A stretch of 64,000 nt of DNA, taken from positions 4,591,001-4,655,000 of the forward strand of contig NZ_CP132910.1 in assembly GCF_030846775.1 (NCBI RefSeq), written 5' to 3'. The position numbers were made by a program, and so were the translations under genes. This document shows, piece by piece, positions 9,795 to 17,430 of this stretch. A model generated the notes under the pieces. The model made no database searches. It was given only the letters and a program-made list of their open reading frames with translations, and was not told the origin of the DNA. Numbering within the stretch: position 1 is the stretch's first letter; each line of letters opens with the position of its first letter. This stretch comes from Geothrix sp. 21YS21S-2. GTDB lineage: Bacteria; Acidobacteriota; Holophagae; Holophagales; Holophagaceae.

Positions 9795-11030
9795 TCAGGG
9801 AGCCCTGAAATCCTTGGCGGGATCGGGGTTCGGAGATTTCGGAACGGTCGTGCAGAAGAAGCCGAGGATCTGGGCGCCGCTGGCGGTGAGGGAGAGCCTG
9901 CCGTTCCGCACGACCGCCTTTTCCACCGAGAACGGTCCCAGGGCCTTGATGGGAGCGGGGCTTCCGCCGGACCAGGCGCCCGTCAGGGCGAGGTTTCGCG
10001 ACAGCAGGATGCCGGTGACCAGAAGGGGCATGATGCCGGGATCCCGGTCGGCGGGGTTGCCGGTGGAGACCATGGTGAACCCGCTGCTCTTCCAGAGGCG
10101 CCAGCCGGAGCTCTTGAAGATGCCCGCGTCCAGCCAGGGGCGGGCGAAGTTCACCCGCTTGGTGTCCATGGTCAGCGTGACGGAACCGAGGAAGTCGGGA
10201 GGCAGGGCCGGGGCCGCGCCCGCCGTCTTCTCGAGCGGTACGGCCAGGTTCGCGGGGGCCAGGCTCTTTTCCGTCTGGGTCAGGCTGAAGGGATTCCAGC
10301 CTTCCGCCTTCAGCCAGGATTCCGCGGGCGGGGAGCAGGTGACGGAGAACCACTCCTCACCATGGCCATGGTTCGACCAGGCGGCCAGTTCGGAGGTGAG
10401 GTTGCTGAACAGGGCCTTGACGTTGGCGTTGTAGTGGGTCTCCAGGTCCTTCTGGGCGTCCTCGATGAGCTTGCGGTGGCCCTTTTCCTCCAGGTCCCGG
10501 GCGGCCTTGTCAACCGCTCGCTGGAGGTCGGCGGGCACGGCCTTGCCGGTGGCCTTCTGTTCGGTCCGGGCCAGGGTGAGGGCGTCCATGGCGGAGGCCC
10601 AGGCGGCCTTGCAGGCCAGGTAGGCCGCAAAGGCCGGGGTGGGCTTGCCGGGGGCCCTCCTGTCGTAGATGAGGCGGCGGGCCTCCAGTGCTTTCTGCTT
10701 CCTGGCCTGGTCCACGAAGTTGGTGATTTCAGCCGAAGCCAGGATGGTCCGGTAGGTGGAGGAGAGCGTCCGGCTTCCGGTGGTGTAGTAGCGGGCGGGA
10801 AGGGGGATCCTGTCGGCCAGGCTGGCCACGTGGAAGGGATCGGAGAGGAAGTCGTCGGTGACGGCCACGCCGGGGTGGGCCAGGAGGAGGAAGTCCCCCT
10901 TCTGGCCCAGGGCCTCGCCCGCGGAAAAGGATTCCGCCAGCTTGGCGTAGACCTTCTCCACGAGGGCGGTGTCAGGGCCGGCCAGCAGGACCGGCGCGGC
11001 GGCGAGGAAGGTGGCGGCGAGGCGCTTCAT
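9795..11030 (-). CDS. Secreted protein of unknown function, paralogue A
   Basis: A 411-residue protein with a signal peptide (MKRLAATFLAAAPVLLAG). I recognise no named family, but it is a diverged paralogue of the next upstream gene: both carry a KRVN-x2-R-x-W-x-D stretch (TKRVNFARPWLD here), a preceding beta-rich segment ending in a Trp-rich patch, a following run with NPADRD and LLVTGILLSRNL, and a GAQILGF motif near the C-terminus. A helical, Lys/Ala-rich middle region (about residues 130-220) separates the halves. The gene sits between its paralogue and the secretin gene on the same strand, so the three probably form one transcript and may act together in the envelope. Confidence 0.75.
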   Translation of the reverse strand: MKRLAATFLAAAPVLLAGPDTALVEKVYAKLAESFSAGEALGQKGDFLLLAHPGVAVTDDFLSDPFHVASLADRIPLPARYYTTGSRTLSSTYRTILASAEITNFVDQARKQKALEARRLIYDRRAPGKPTPAFAAYLACKAAWASAMDALTLARTEQKATGKAVPADLQRAVDKAARDLEEKGHRKLIEDAQKDLETHYNANVKALFSNLTSELAAWSNHGHGEEWFSVTCSPPAESWLKAEGWNPFSLTQTEKSLAPANLAVPLEKTAGAAPALPPDFLGSVTLTMDTKRVNFARPWLDAGIFKSSGWRLWKSSGFTMVSTGNPADRDPGIMPLLVTGILLSRNLALTGAWSGGSPAPIKALGPFSVEKAVVRNGRLSLTASGAQILGFFCTTVPKSPNPDPAKDFRAP

Positions 11031-11054
11031 GGGTTGGGTCCGGGGCGCGAGAGG

Positions 11055-12392
11055 CTACTTGACCCAGGATGCGGGAGAGCGGTCGGGAGCGGTGCCGATG
11101 AGGCCCAGGATCTGCACGTCCGGAGCGCTCACGCCGGTGGCCGTGAAGGTGGTCGAGGACTTCCTGCCTGCCTGGGTCTTGTCGTAGCCGCCCGCGAGGG
11201 TGAAGGGGCCGAGGCCGATCCTGGCCTTCACGGACATCTTGTTCTGGTATTCGCTCATCTCGGCCGCGCTCAGGGTGGTGTCCAGCCTGAGGTCCTTCAC
11301 GAGAAGCAGCGCGGTCGTGAGCACGGGCATGGCGCAGGTCCTGTCCCGGTTGGTCACCAGATTGCCGAAGGAGATCTCCTTGAAATTCACCGTCGCCGGG
11401 AGCTTCCAGCGGTCGTTCTTCAGGACCAGGTCGTCGAACCAGCTCCGGTAGATGTTCACGCGCTTGACCTTGAAGGTGATCTTGAGGTCCTCGTGGTCCA
11501 TCAGGGCCGAAGCGCTGTAGTCCGTCTTGGAGAAGGCGCCGTCGAGGCTGAACCAGGAATGGGAGCCCTTGACGCTGGCATTGATGGCCTCACGGCTCAT
11601 CTTGTTCTCGTCGACCTTCTTGGCGTAGTCGAAGCTGATTTCGGTCCAGCCGTCGTTCGTCTTCCAGTCCTTGGGCTGGGGGTAGAAAAAGGTGTTGAAG
11701 TTGTGATCCACGGTGGCCATCTGCAACCGCTCGTTCAGCGCCTGCCAGTAGGCGTCGCCGCTCTTGGCCCCCAGGCTCCGGAGGATCTGGGTCTGCCTGT
11801 CGTACTCGATCTTGCCGCCTTCGTTCTCCCATTTCGTCATGGCGGCGGCCTTCTTCTGCTTGTAGATGAAGGGGGCCTCCTTGCCGTTCTGGGCCGCGGC
11901 CTCCTCATTCGCGAGGGCCTCCCAGTAGGCGTCCCGCAAGGCCTCGTACTTGCCGACCTTGGCCTTGTCGTTGACGTAGGCCTTCGCGGCCTTCAGCTGG
12001 GCCTCTTCCGCCGCGGTGAGGCTGACCTTTTCGGTGGGCTGGGCGTTCTGGGCGATGGCCCTGAAGATCGTGGAGTACCGCATGTTGCCATTGGCCACGT
12101 AGTTGGGGTTGGCCATGGGCACCACGTCCACGATGTCGTTGAGCATCACCTTCTGGTCCCGGCTCATCTCCGAGAAGTCGTCGGGCAGCATGGTCCCGGG
12201 GCGCTGCAGGATGAGCATGCTCTTGGAATTGTTGGCGCCGAACAGCAGGTTGTTCATCTGCATGTAGAGCTTGGTCATCCCGTCTTCGGCCTTCCTGGAG
12301 GCTGGCTTGGACTGCGCATCGGCCTGGGAGCCTGCGGCGAGCAGGCAGATGACAAGGGGGGTCAGGACCTTTCGGATCACGGAGAACTCCAT
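11055..12392 (-). CDS. Secreted protein of unknown function, paralogue B
   Basis: A 445-residue protein beginning MEFSVIRKVLTPLVICLLAA, a signal peptide ending near ADAQ. It is the first gene of the secretin transcript and a diverged paralogue of the following gene, sharing the order PDDF (early), a helical middle, DGWTEISF, VKRVNIYRSWFDD, NRDRTCAMPVLTTALLLVKDL and DVQILGLIGT. The middle is rich in Lys, Ala and Gln and probably helical. I chose the ATG at 12392, although its ribosome site is weak, because the only longer start is a TTG at 12482 that overlaps the predicted -10 element. Function unknown; membership of an envelope assembly with the secretin is inferred from context. Confidence 0.75.
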   Translation of the reverse strand: MEFSVIRKVLTPLVICLLAAGSQADAQSKPASRKAEDGMTKLYMQMNNLLFGANNSKSMLILQRPGTMLPDDFSEMSRDQKVMLNDIVDVVPMANPNYVANGNMRYSTIFRAIAQNAQPTEKVSLTAAEEAQLKAAKAYVNDKAKVGKYEALRDAYWEALANEEAAAQNGKEAPFIYKQKKAAAMTKWENEGGKIEYDRQTQILRSLGAKSGDAYWQALNERLQMATVDHNFNTFFYPQPKDWKTNDGWTEISFDYAKKVDENKMSREAINASVKGSHSWFSLDGAFSKTDYSASALMDHEDLKITFKVKRVNIYRSWFDDLVLKNDRWKLPATVNFKEISFGNLVTNRDRTCAMPVLTTALLLVKDLRLDTTLSAAEMSEYQNKMSVKARIGLGPFTLAGGYDKTQAGRKSSTTFTATGVSAPDVQILGLIGTAPDRSPASWVK

Positions 12393-12480
12393 TGATGGGG
12401 GTTTGCGGCCCTGGACCTGGAAGCGAGGGGCCTGGGGTGGGAGGTGCGGTTGCCCGTTGAAGGTTGGCAAGTTGATACCC

Positions 12481-12519
12481 AAGGTAGGAAAGCGGCGCGG
12501 TTTGTCAATGAATCATTGA
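12481..12519 (-). promoter_or_regulatory. Promoter with overlapping palindrome for the secretin operon
   Basis: Reading the minus strand, TTGACA (12503-12508) and TACCTT (12481-12486) are separated by 16 bases, a good sigma-70-type pair. A perfect 7-1-7 palindrome, TCAATGA-A-TCATTGA (12505-12519), overlaps the -35 element and could be an operator for a repressor. The region is strikingly AT-rich for this genome. Seen directly; the function is inferred. Confidence 0.5.
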
Positions 12520-12582
12520 TAATTTGAAATCGCCAATCGGGTGTTTTTATTACTTAATGCCCGCTGTGATTGAATTAGTATC

Positions 12583-12610
12583 TTGCCCGGCGTTCTACAT
12601 CGGATAAATT
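12583..12610 (+). promoter_or_regulatory. Candidate promoter for the glycine-rich lipoprotein gene
   Basis: TTGCCC (12583-12588) and TAAATT (12605-12610) are 16 bases apart on the plus strand in an AT-rich stretch 58 bases before the lipoprotein start. The match is moderate. The rest of the 275-base intergenic gap (12393-12667) holds the divergent promoter of the secretin operon and no gene. Confidence 0.3.
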
Positions 12611-12667
12611 ATAAATTGACTTTCGATCCATGCCGCCCCCCCCGGGGCCCTGATCCGGGTTACGACC

Positions 12668-14254
12668 ATGCATTCCCTCCTCCGCTGGCTGTCTGGCCTT
12701 GCCCTCCTTGCCCTGCTGGCCTGCGGCGGGGACCCCGCGACCCTTGCGGTCACGCTCCGGGGTCCCGTGGACCCGATGCCCAGCCCGGGCGCGGCTGTGC
12801 GCCTGGAAGCGAAGCTGGACGGCCACGGCGCTGCGTCCGGGGAGCACACCTTCGAATGGCTGAAGGACGGCGAGGTGCTTGCAGGGGCCACGGGTCAGGT
12901 CCTCCTGCTGGACCCCGTGGCCCTGGAGGACGCCGGGTCCTACCAGGTGCGCGTGGACGGGGGGGGCGAGGATCTCGTGTCCGAGCCCTACGACCTCCTC
13001 CCGGCCGATCACGCCTGGATCGTCACCAGCGCCGCGGACGACGGGCCCGGCACCCTCCGGGAGGTCCTGCAGGCGGCCGAAGGGTTCGACGGCGTCGTCG
13101 GCATCCAGTTCGGCCTGCCGCAGGACGAGCCGTGGACCATCCACCTCCAGAGCGGCCTTCCCCCCATCGCGGCCAAGGTCCGCATCCTGGGCCCCGCCCG
13201 CCGGACCTTGACGGTGGACGGGGGCGGGGCCCACCGTCCCTTCGCCGTGGACGGGGGCGACGTGGTGCTCGACGGGTTCACGGTGGCCAACGGCCTGGCC
13301 AAGGGCGGGGACGCCCCGGGCGGAGGAGGCGGGGCCGCGGGCATGGGGGGAGGCCTGTTCATCAACGACGGCAACGTGCTCCTGCGCCGCATGACCTTCT
13401 CCGGCAACCGCGCCGTGGGCGGGAACAGCGGCCCCGGCAGTGACGGCGAGAACGGCGGCGGAGCCGGCTTCGGCGGCGACAGTCCGCCCCTGGGCGGCAA
13501 GGGTGCCGACGGCGGGTGGCTCCTGGGCGTCGGGGGCGAAGGCTGCCTGGACGGCGTGGCCACCACGGACAGCGGCGGCGGCCCGGCCGTGGACGGCGAT
13601 GGCGCCGGAGGCGGCGCGGCCCGGGGCGGCCTGCTGACGGATCCGGTGTCCCTCTGGGCGGACAACCTGCCCGGAGGCCCCGCCACGTTCGGCGGAGGCG
13701 GCGGGTTCAGCGTGGGGCCCCTGGGCGGGGGCGGCGACGGCGGCTTCGGCGGGGGCGGCGGCAGCAGCGGAGGCAGCGCCTCGGGGCTGTTCCTGCCCGG
13801 GGCCGCGGGCGGCGCCGGGGGCGTCTTCGGCGGCGACGGCGTGCCTGGCGACGGGGTCACCGGGGGCCGGGGCGGCGCGGGCGGCGCCATGGGCGGCGCG
13901 GTCTTCCTCCGGTGGGGCGACCTCGACCTCCGCGGCTGCACCTTCAAGGACAACCGCGCCCTGGGCGGCGAAGGGGGGGACGCCGGAATGGGCAAGGGCG
14001 GGGCGGTGTTCATCTACGGGTACGACTACGCGGCCCCCAAGTCCTCCTTCTACGAGGAACGGCTGCGGGCCCAGGCCTACGCGGGAAACCTGGCCTCCGA
14101 CCTGGTGGAGGACCCCTCCTTCGACAACAATGACTTCTATGTGGCCCAGACCCTCCTGGCCTTCAGGAAGCTGGGTTCGGCCATGGACCTGAAGTACCGG
14201 GTCTACAAGCTGGACCTGAAGATGGGCCTGAAGGTGCGCGCCACGGCCCCCTGA
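12668..14254 (+). CDS. Glycine-rich surface lipoprotein with Ig-like N-terminus
   Basis: A 528-residue predicted lipoprotein: MHSLLRWLSGLALLALLACG has a lipobox LLAC with Cys19. Residues about 25-115 look like an immunoglobulin-type domain (FEWLKDGEVLAGATG, DAGSYQVRVDGG). From about 120 it resembles a parallel beta-helix or choice-of-anchor protein (SAADDGPGTLREVLQAA, FAVDGGDVVLDGFTVANG, NVLLRRMTFSGNRAVGG). Residues about 210-420 are extremely rich in Gly, mostly GG and GGG runs, giving a low-complexity region like that of PE-PGRS-type proteins. The end (about 430-528) returns to normal composition (LDLRGCTFKDNRALGG, then a helical tail). An adhesin-like or structural surface role is inferred; no enzyme motif is seen. 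It converges with uraA with three bases between stops. Confidence 0.8.
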   Translation: MHSLLRWLSGLALLALLACGGDPATLAVTLRGPVDPMPSPGAAVRLEAKLDGHGAASGEHTFEWLKDGEVLAGATGQVLLLDPVALEDAGSYQVRVDGGGEDLVSEPYDLLPADHAWIVTSAADDGPGTLREVLQAAEGFDGVVGIQFGLPQDEPWTIHLQSGLPPIAAKVRILGPARRTLTVDGGGAHRPFAVDGGDVVLDGFTVANGLAKGGDAPGGGGGAAGMGGGLFINDGNVLLRRMTFSGNRAVGGNSGPGSDGENGGGAGFGGDSPPLGGKGADGGWLLGVGGEGCLDGVATTDSGGGPAVDGDGAGGGAARGGLLTDPVSLWADNLPGGPATFGGGGGFSVGPLGGGGDGGFGGGGGSSGGSASGLFLPGAAGGAGGVFGGDGVPGDGVTGGRGGAGGAMGGAVFLRWGDLDLRGCTFKDNRALGGEGGDAGMGKGGAVFIYGYDYAAPKSSFYEERLRAQAYAGNLASDLVEDPSFDNNDFYVAQTLLAFRKLGSAMDLKYRVYKLDLKMGLKVRATAP

Positions 14255-14257
14255 CGG

Positions 14258-15559
14258 CTATTCGGGCTCGGGGGCCGCCGCCGGGGCGGGGGCGCACATC
14301 TCGCCCACCCACACCACCAGCCCGAGCAGGATGGCCACCACGGTGGCCAGGGCCATGCCCTGCAGCGCCACGTGGCCCAGGGTGATCTTCGCGCCGCTGA
14401 TGCCCACCACGAAGGTGACGGCGGTCAGGATCAGGTTGGCGGGCCTGGTGTAGTCCACCTTCTTCTCGATGATCATGCGGATGCCCGCGGCGGCGATGAC
14501 GCCGAAGAGCAGGAGGCACACGCCGCCCATGACGGGGCCGGGGATGCTGCGGATGACGGCGCCGATCTTGCCCACGAAGGAGATGACGATGGCGATGCAG
14601 GCCGCGCCGCCGATGACCCAGACGCTGAACACGCGGGTGATGGCCATGACGCCGATGTTCTCGCCGTAGGTGGTGTTGGGGGTGGCGCCCGTGAGGCCGG
14701 AGAGGACGTTGGAGAGGCCGTCGCCCAGGAGGGAGCGGTGGAGTCCGGGGTCCTTCATGAGGTCGCGGTCGACGATGTTGCCGGTGACCACCAGGTGGCC
14801 GATGTGCTCGGCCAGCACCACGAAGCAGGCCGGGAAGATCATCATGATGGCCTGGAGGTTGTAGACGGGCTTGTAGAGGTGGGGCACGGCGAACCACGGG
14901 GCGTTGTGGATGGCGGCGAGGTCCACCAGGCCCAGGTAGAGGGAGATGCAGTAGCCGGCCACCACGCCGATGAGGATCGGGATGATGGTGAAGAATCCCC
15001 GTGCGAAGAGCGAGACCAGGATGACGATGGCCAGGGTGGACAGGGACACCACGAGGCTCAGGCCGTGGGGCAGGGGCGAGGTGGCGGGACCCTGCACGAG
15101 GCCGGCCATCTGCGCGGCGGTGGGGGCCAGCTCGAGGCCGATGATGGCCACCACGGCGCCCATGGCGGCGGGCGGGAACACCACCTCCAGCCAGCGCGTG
15201 CCCACCTGCTGCACGATGAAAGATATCAGGATGAAGAAGAGGCCGAAGACGATGAAGCCGCCCTGCGCGGCGGCGTAGCCCCCCAGGGCCGGCACGGCCA
15301 GCACGGCCAGCACCGGCGCGATGAAGGCGAAGCTGGAGCCCAGGTAGGCCGGGATCCTCCCGCGGGTCACGATCAGGTAGACCAGGGTGCCCACGCCGTT
15401 CATGAGCAGCGAGGTGGCGGGATCCACGTGGAGGAGGAAGGGCACCAGCACCGTCGCGCCGAACATCGCGAAGAGATGCTGGAGGCTGAGGGGGATCGTT
15501 TCGAGGAAGGGGAGCTTCTCCTCGACCTGGATGATGCGCGGTCCCGTGCCTGTGGCCAT
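14258..15559 (-). CDS. uraA: Uracil permease (NCS2 family)
   Basis: A 433-residue membrane transporter of the nucleobase-cation symporter 2 family. The N-terminus has the signature SLQHLFAMFGATVLVPFLL, very close to bacterial UraA, and the conserved NTTYGENIG motif (family [QE]-N-x-G) lies near residue 290. About 14 hydrophobic segments are visible and the length is typical. It should import uracil with protons across the inner membrane; xanthine or uric acid are less likely given the UraA-like N-terminus. GGAGACCTC precedes the ATG at 15559. It lies 59 bases downstream of rsmE on the same strand and might be read from the same transcript. Confidence 0.9.
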   Translation of the reverse strand: MATGTGPRIIQVEEKLPFLETIPLSLQHLFAMFGATVLVPFLLHVDPATSLLMNGVGTLVYLIVTRGRIPAYLGSSFAFIAPVLAVLAVPALGGYAAAQGGFIVFGLFFILISFIVQQVGTRWLEVVFPPAAMGAVVAIIGLELAPTAAQMAGLVQGPATSPLPHGLSLVVSLSTLAIVILVSLFARGFFTIIPILIGVVAGYCISLYLGLVDLAAIHNAPWFAVPHLYKPVYNLQAIMMIFPACFVVLAEHIGHLVVTGNIVDRDLMKDPGLHRSLLGDGLSNVLSGLTGATPNTTYGENIGVMAITRVFSVWVIGGAACIAIVISFVGKIGAVIRSIPGPVMGGVCLLLFGVIAAAGIRMIIEKKVDYTRPANLILTAVTFVVGISGAKITLGHVALQGMALATVVAILLGLVVWVGEMCAPAPAAAPEPE

Positions 15560-15618
15560 GAGGTCTCCTATGAATGTTGATTAACCTTCATCTTCTCATC
15601 GGATCCCTGCCCGGTCCC

Positions 15619-16323
15619 TCAGAAAAGGCGGCCCGTGAGGGCGGCGACCGCGGTCTCCACCCTGAGGATCCGCTCCCCGAGGTTCACCGGCCTGCACCCG
15701 CTCCGGGTGAGCATCTCCACCTCGGCGGGGATGAACCCGCCCTCGGGGCCGATCACCAGGGTCACGGGGCCCCCGGCGTCGCGGGGGCAGGGCCCGGGCA
15801 CGCCCGGATGCGCCAGGAGCGGGAGGGTGCCCTGGAGAATTCCGGGGAGCTCGCCCTCGGCGAAGGGCCTCAGGAGGCGGCGGAGGTGCAGCTCCGGGAG
15901 GATGGTGTCCCGGGCCTGCTCCAGGCCCAGGATCCGCTGCTCGAGAAGGTTCTCCTCCGAAAGGCGCGGGCTCTTCCAGTAGCTTTTTTCCACCTTCCAG
16001 GCGTTGACCAGGAAGATGCGGGCCGCCCCCAGGCTCGTGGCGGCCGCCAGGGTGCGGTTGAGCACCTTGGGCCGGGGCAGGGCCAGCACCAGGGTCAGGG
16101 GCAGCTTCTGGGGCGGCGGCCGGTCCAGGACCACCTCCAGGTGGAGGCCGTCCTCCAGCGAGGCCACCCGGCCCCGGCCCACGGATCCGCCCAGGAGGCC
16201 CACCACCAGCTCGTCTCCCACGGCCGCCCGGTGCACCTCCAGGACGTGCCGCTCCCTGCGCCCATGGAGCCGGACCCGGCCCGGAGCCGTGAAGTCCTCC
16301 TCCCGGAGGAGCACGAGGTTCAT
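15619..16323 (-). CDS. rsmE: 16S rRNA (uracil-1498-N3)-methyltransferase RsmE
   Basis: A 234-residue SPOUT-class methyltransferase that methylates N3 of U1498 in 16S rRNA with S-adenosylmethionine. The C-terminal knot motifs are present: VTLVIGPEGGF (about residues 185-195) and LGERILRVETAVAAL near the end. The N-terminal PUA-like part (HVLEVHRAAVGDELVV) is also recognisable. The ATG at 16323 was chosen because the family starts here; the frame stays open upstream but runs into the divergent gene. Its ribosome site is weak. The gene is divergent from the ArnA-like gene. Confidence 0.9.
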   Translation of the reverse strand: MNLVLLREEDFTAPGRVRLHGRRERHVLEVHRAAVGDELVVGLLGGSVGRGRVASLEDGLHLEVVLDRPPPQKLPLTLVLALPRPKVLNRTLAAATSLGAARIFLVNAWKVEKSYWKSPRLSEENLLEQRILGLEQARDTILPELHLRRLLRPFAEGELPGILQGTLPLLAHPGVPGPCPRDAGGPVTLVIGPEGGFIPAEVEMLTRSGCRPVNLGERILRVETAVAALTGRLF

Positions 16324-16377
16324 GACCGTCCCATGGCGACCTGATAGACTGGACTGTTTTTGTGAACGGAGCTCATT

Positions 16378-17430
16378 GTGAAAATCCTCATCCTTGGCGT
16401 GAACGGATTCATCGGGTCGCATCTCGTTGGCCGCATCCTGCGCGACACCACCTGGGAAGTCTATGGCATGGATCTCGGCAACCACAAGGTCGCCGAGTAC
16501 CTGGACAACCCCCGCTTCCACTTCCGCGAGGGCGACATCAGCATCAGCAAGGAGTGGATCGAGTACCACGTGAAGAACTGCGACGTGGTGCTGCCCCTGG
16601 TGGCCATCGCCACCCCCAAGGTCTACGTCACCGACCCCCTGCGGGTGTTCGAGCTGGACTTCGAGGAGAACCTCCGCATCGTCCGCCAGTGCGTCAAGTA
16701 CAAGAAGCGGGTCGTCTTCCCCAGCACCTCCGAGGTCTACGGCATGTGCCCGGACGCGGAGTTCGACGAGGAGACCTCGGCCCTGGTCACCGGCCCCATC
16801 CCCATGCAGCGGTGGATCTACTCCACCTCCAAGCAGCTTCTCGACCGCGTCATCTGGGGCTACGGGTTCCGGGACAACCTCCAGTTCACCCTGTTCCGCC
16901 CCTTCAACTGGATGGGACCCAAGCTCGACAGCCTCAACACCGCCAAGGAGGGCTCCAGCCGCCTGGTGACCCAGTTCGCCTGGAACCTGTTCAACGGCGA
17001 GCCCCTCAAGCTGGTGGACGGCGGCGCCCAGCGCCGCTGCTTCTGCGACGTCGAGGACGCCATGGACGGCCTCATGAGCGTGCTGCGCAACGAGGGCGGC
17101 AAGGCCGACGGCAAGATCTTCAACATCGGCAACCCCGCCAACGACCATAGCGTGCAGGACATCGCCGAGCGCATGCTGGAGATCTGGAAGGACCACCCCT
17201 TCCGCCTGGAGCGCAACATCCCCCTGTCGCACATCGTGCAGGAGACCAGCGGCGCCTTCTACGGCAAGGGCTACCAGGACGTCCTGGTGCGCACCCCCAG
17301 CATCCGGCGCATGCGCGAGACCTTCGGCTTCGATCCGAAGATCGGCATCAAGGAGGCCCTGCGCAAGGCCATCGACTTCTTCGTGGAAGAGCACAAGGCC
17401 ATGGAGAAGATCGTGGAGACCGAGGGTTGA
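16378..17430 (+). CDS. ArnA-type UDP-glucuronate oxidative decarboxylase
   Basis: A 350-residue short-chain dehydrogenase-fold enzyme matching the C-terminal dehydrogenase/decarboxylase half of ArnA, without the N-terminal formyltransferase. It has the NAD-binding GVNGFIGSHL (residues 8-17). It keeps the ArnA catalytic pieces: STSEVYGMCPD (Ser-Glu pair), YSTSKQLLDRVIW (Tyr-x3-Lys) and RRCFCDVEDA (catalytic Arg). It also has FNWMGPKLDSLN. It should convert UDP-glucuronate to a UDP-4-keto-pentose; a UDP-xylose/apiose synthase role is the main alternative. It starts with GTG (GGAG nine bases upstream), and its stop overlaps the TTG start of an ArnT-like transferase, suggesting the two make and transfer a pentose. 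No ArnB, ArnC or formyltransferase is in the window. Confidence 0.88.
   Translation: MKILILGVNGFIGSHLVGRILRDTTWEVYGMDLGNHKVAEYLDNPRFHFREGDISISKEWIEYHVKNCDVVLPLVAIATPKVYVTDPLRVFELDFEENLRIVRQCVKYKKRVVFPSTSEVYGMCPDAEFDEETSALVTGPIPMQRWIYSTSKQLLDRVIWGYGFRDNLQFTLFRPFNWMGPKLDSLNTAKEGSSRLVTQFAWNLFNGEPLKLVDGGAQRRCFCDVEDAMDGLMSVLRNEGGKADGKIFNIGNPANDHSVQDIAERMLEIWKDHPFRLERNIPLSHIVQETSGAFYGKGYQDVLVRTPSIRRMRETFGFDPKIGIKEALRKAIDFFVEEHKAMEKIVETEG

Noticed and set aside
10362-12395. A 677-residue plus-strand frame opposite the paralogous secreted proteins
   Set aside because: Shadow frame with biased composition; the minus strand carries signal peptides and conserved motifs.
13300-13960. Repetitive DNA that might be a tandem repeat or CRISPR array
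   Set aside because: The repetition is of GGC/GGG glycine codons inside an intact reading frame; there are no regular spacers or identical repeats.
13009-14013. A 334-residue Pro/Ser-rich frame antisense to the glycine-rich lipoprotein
   Set aside because: Its composition is exactly what the complement of Gly-rich codons gives, and no start site or family is seen.
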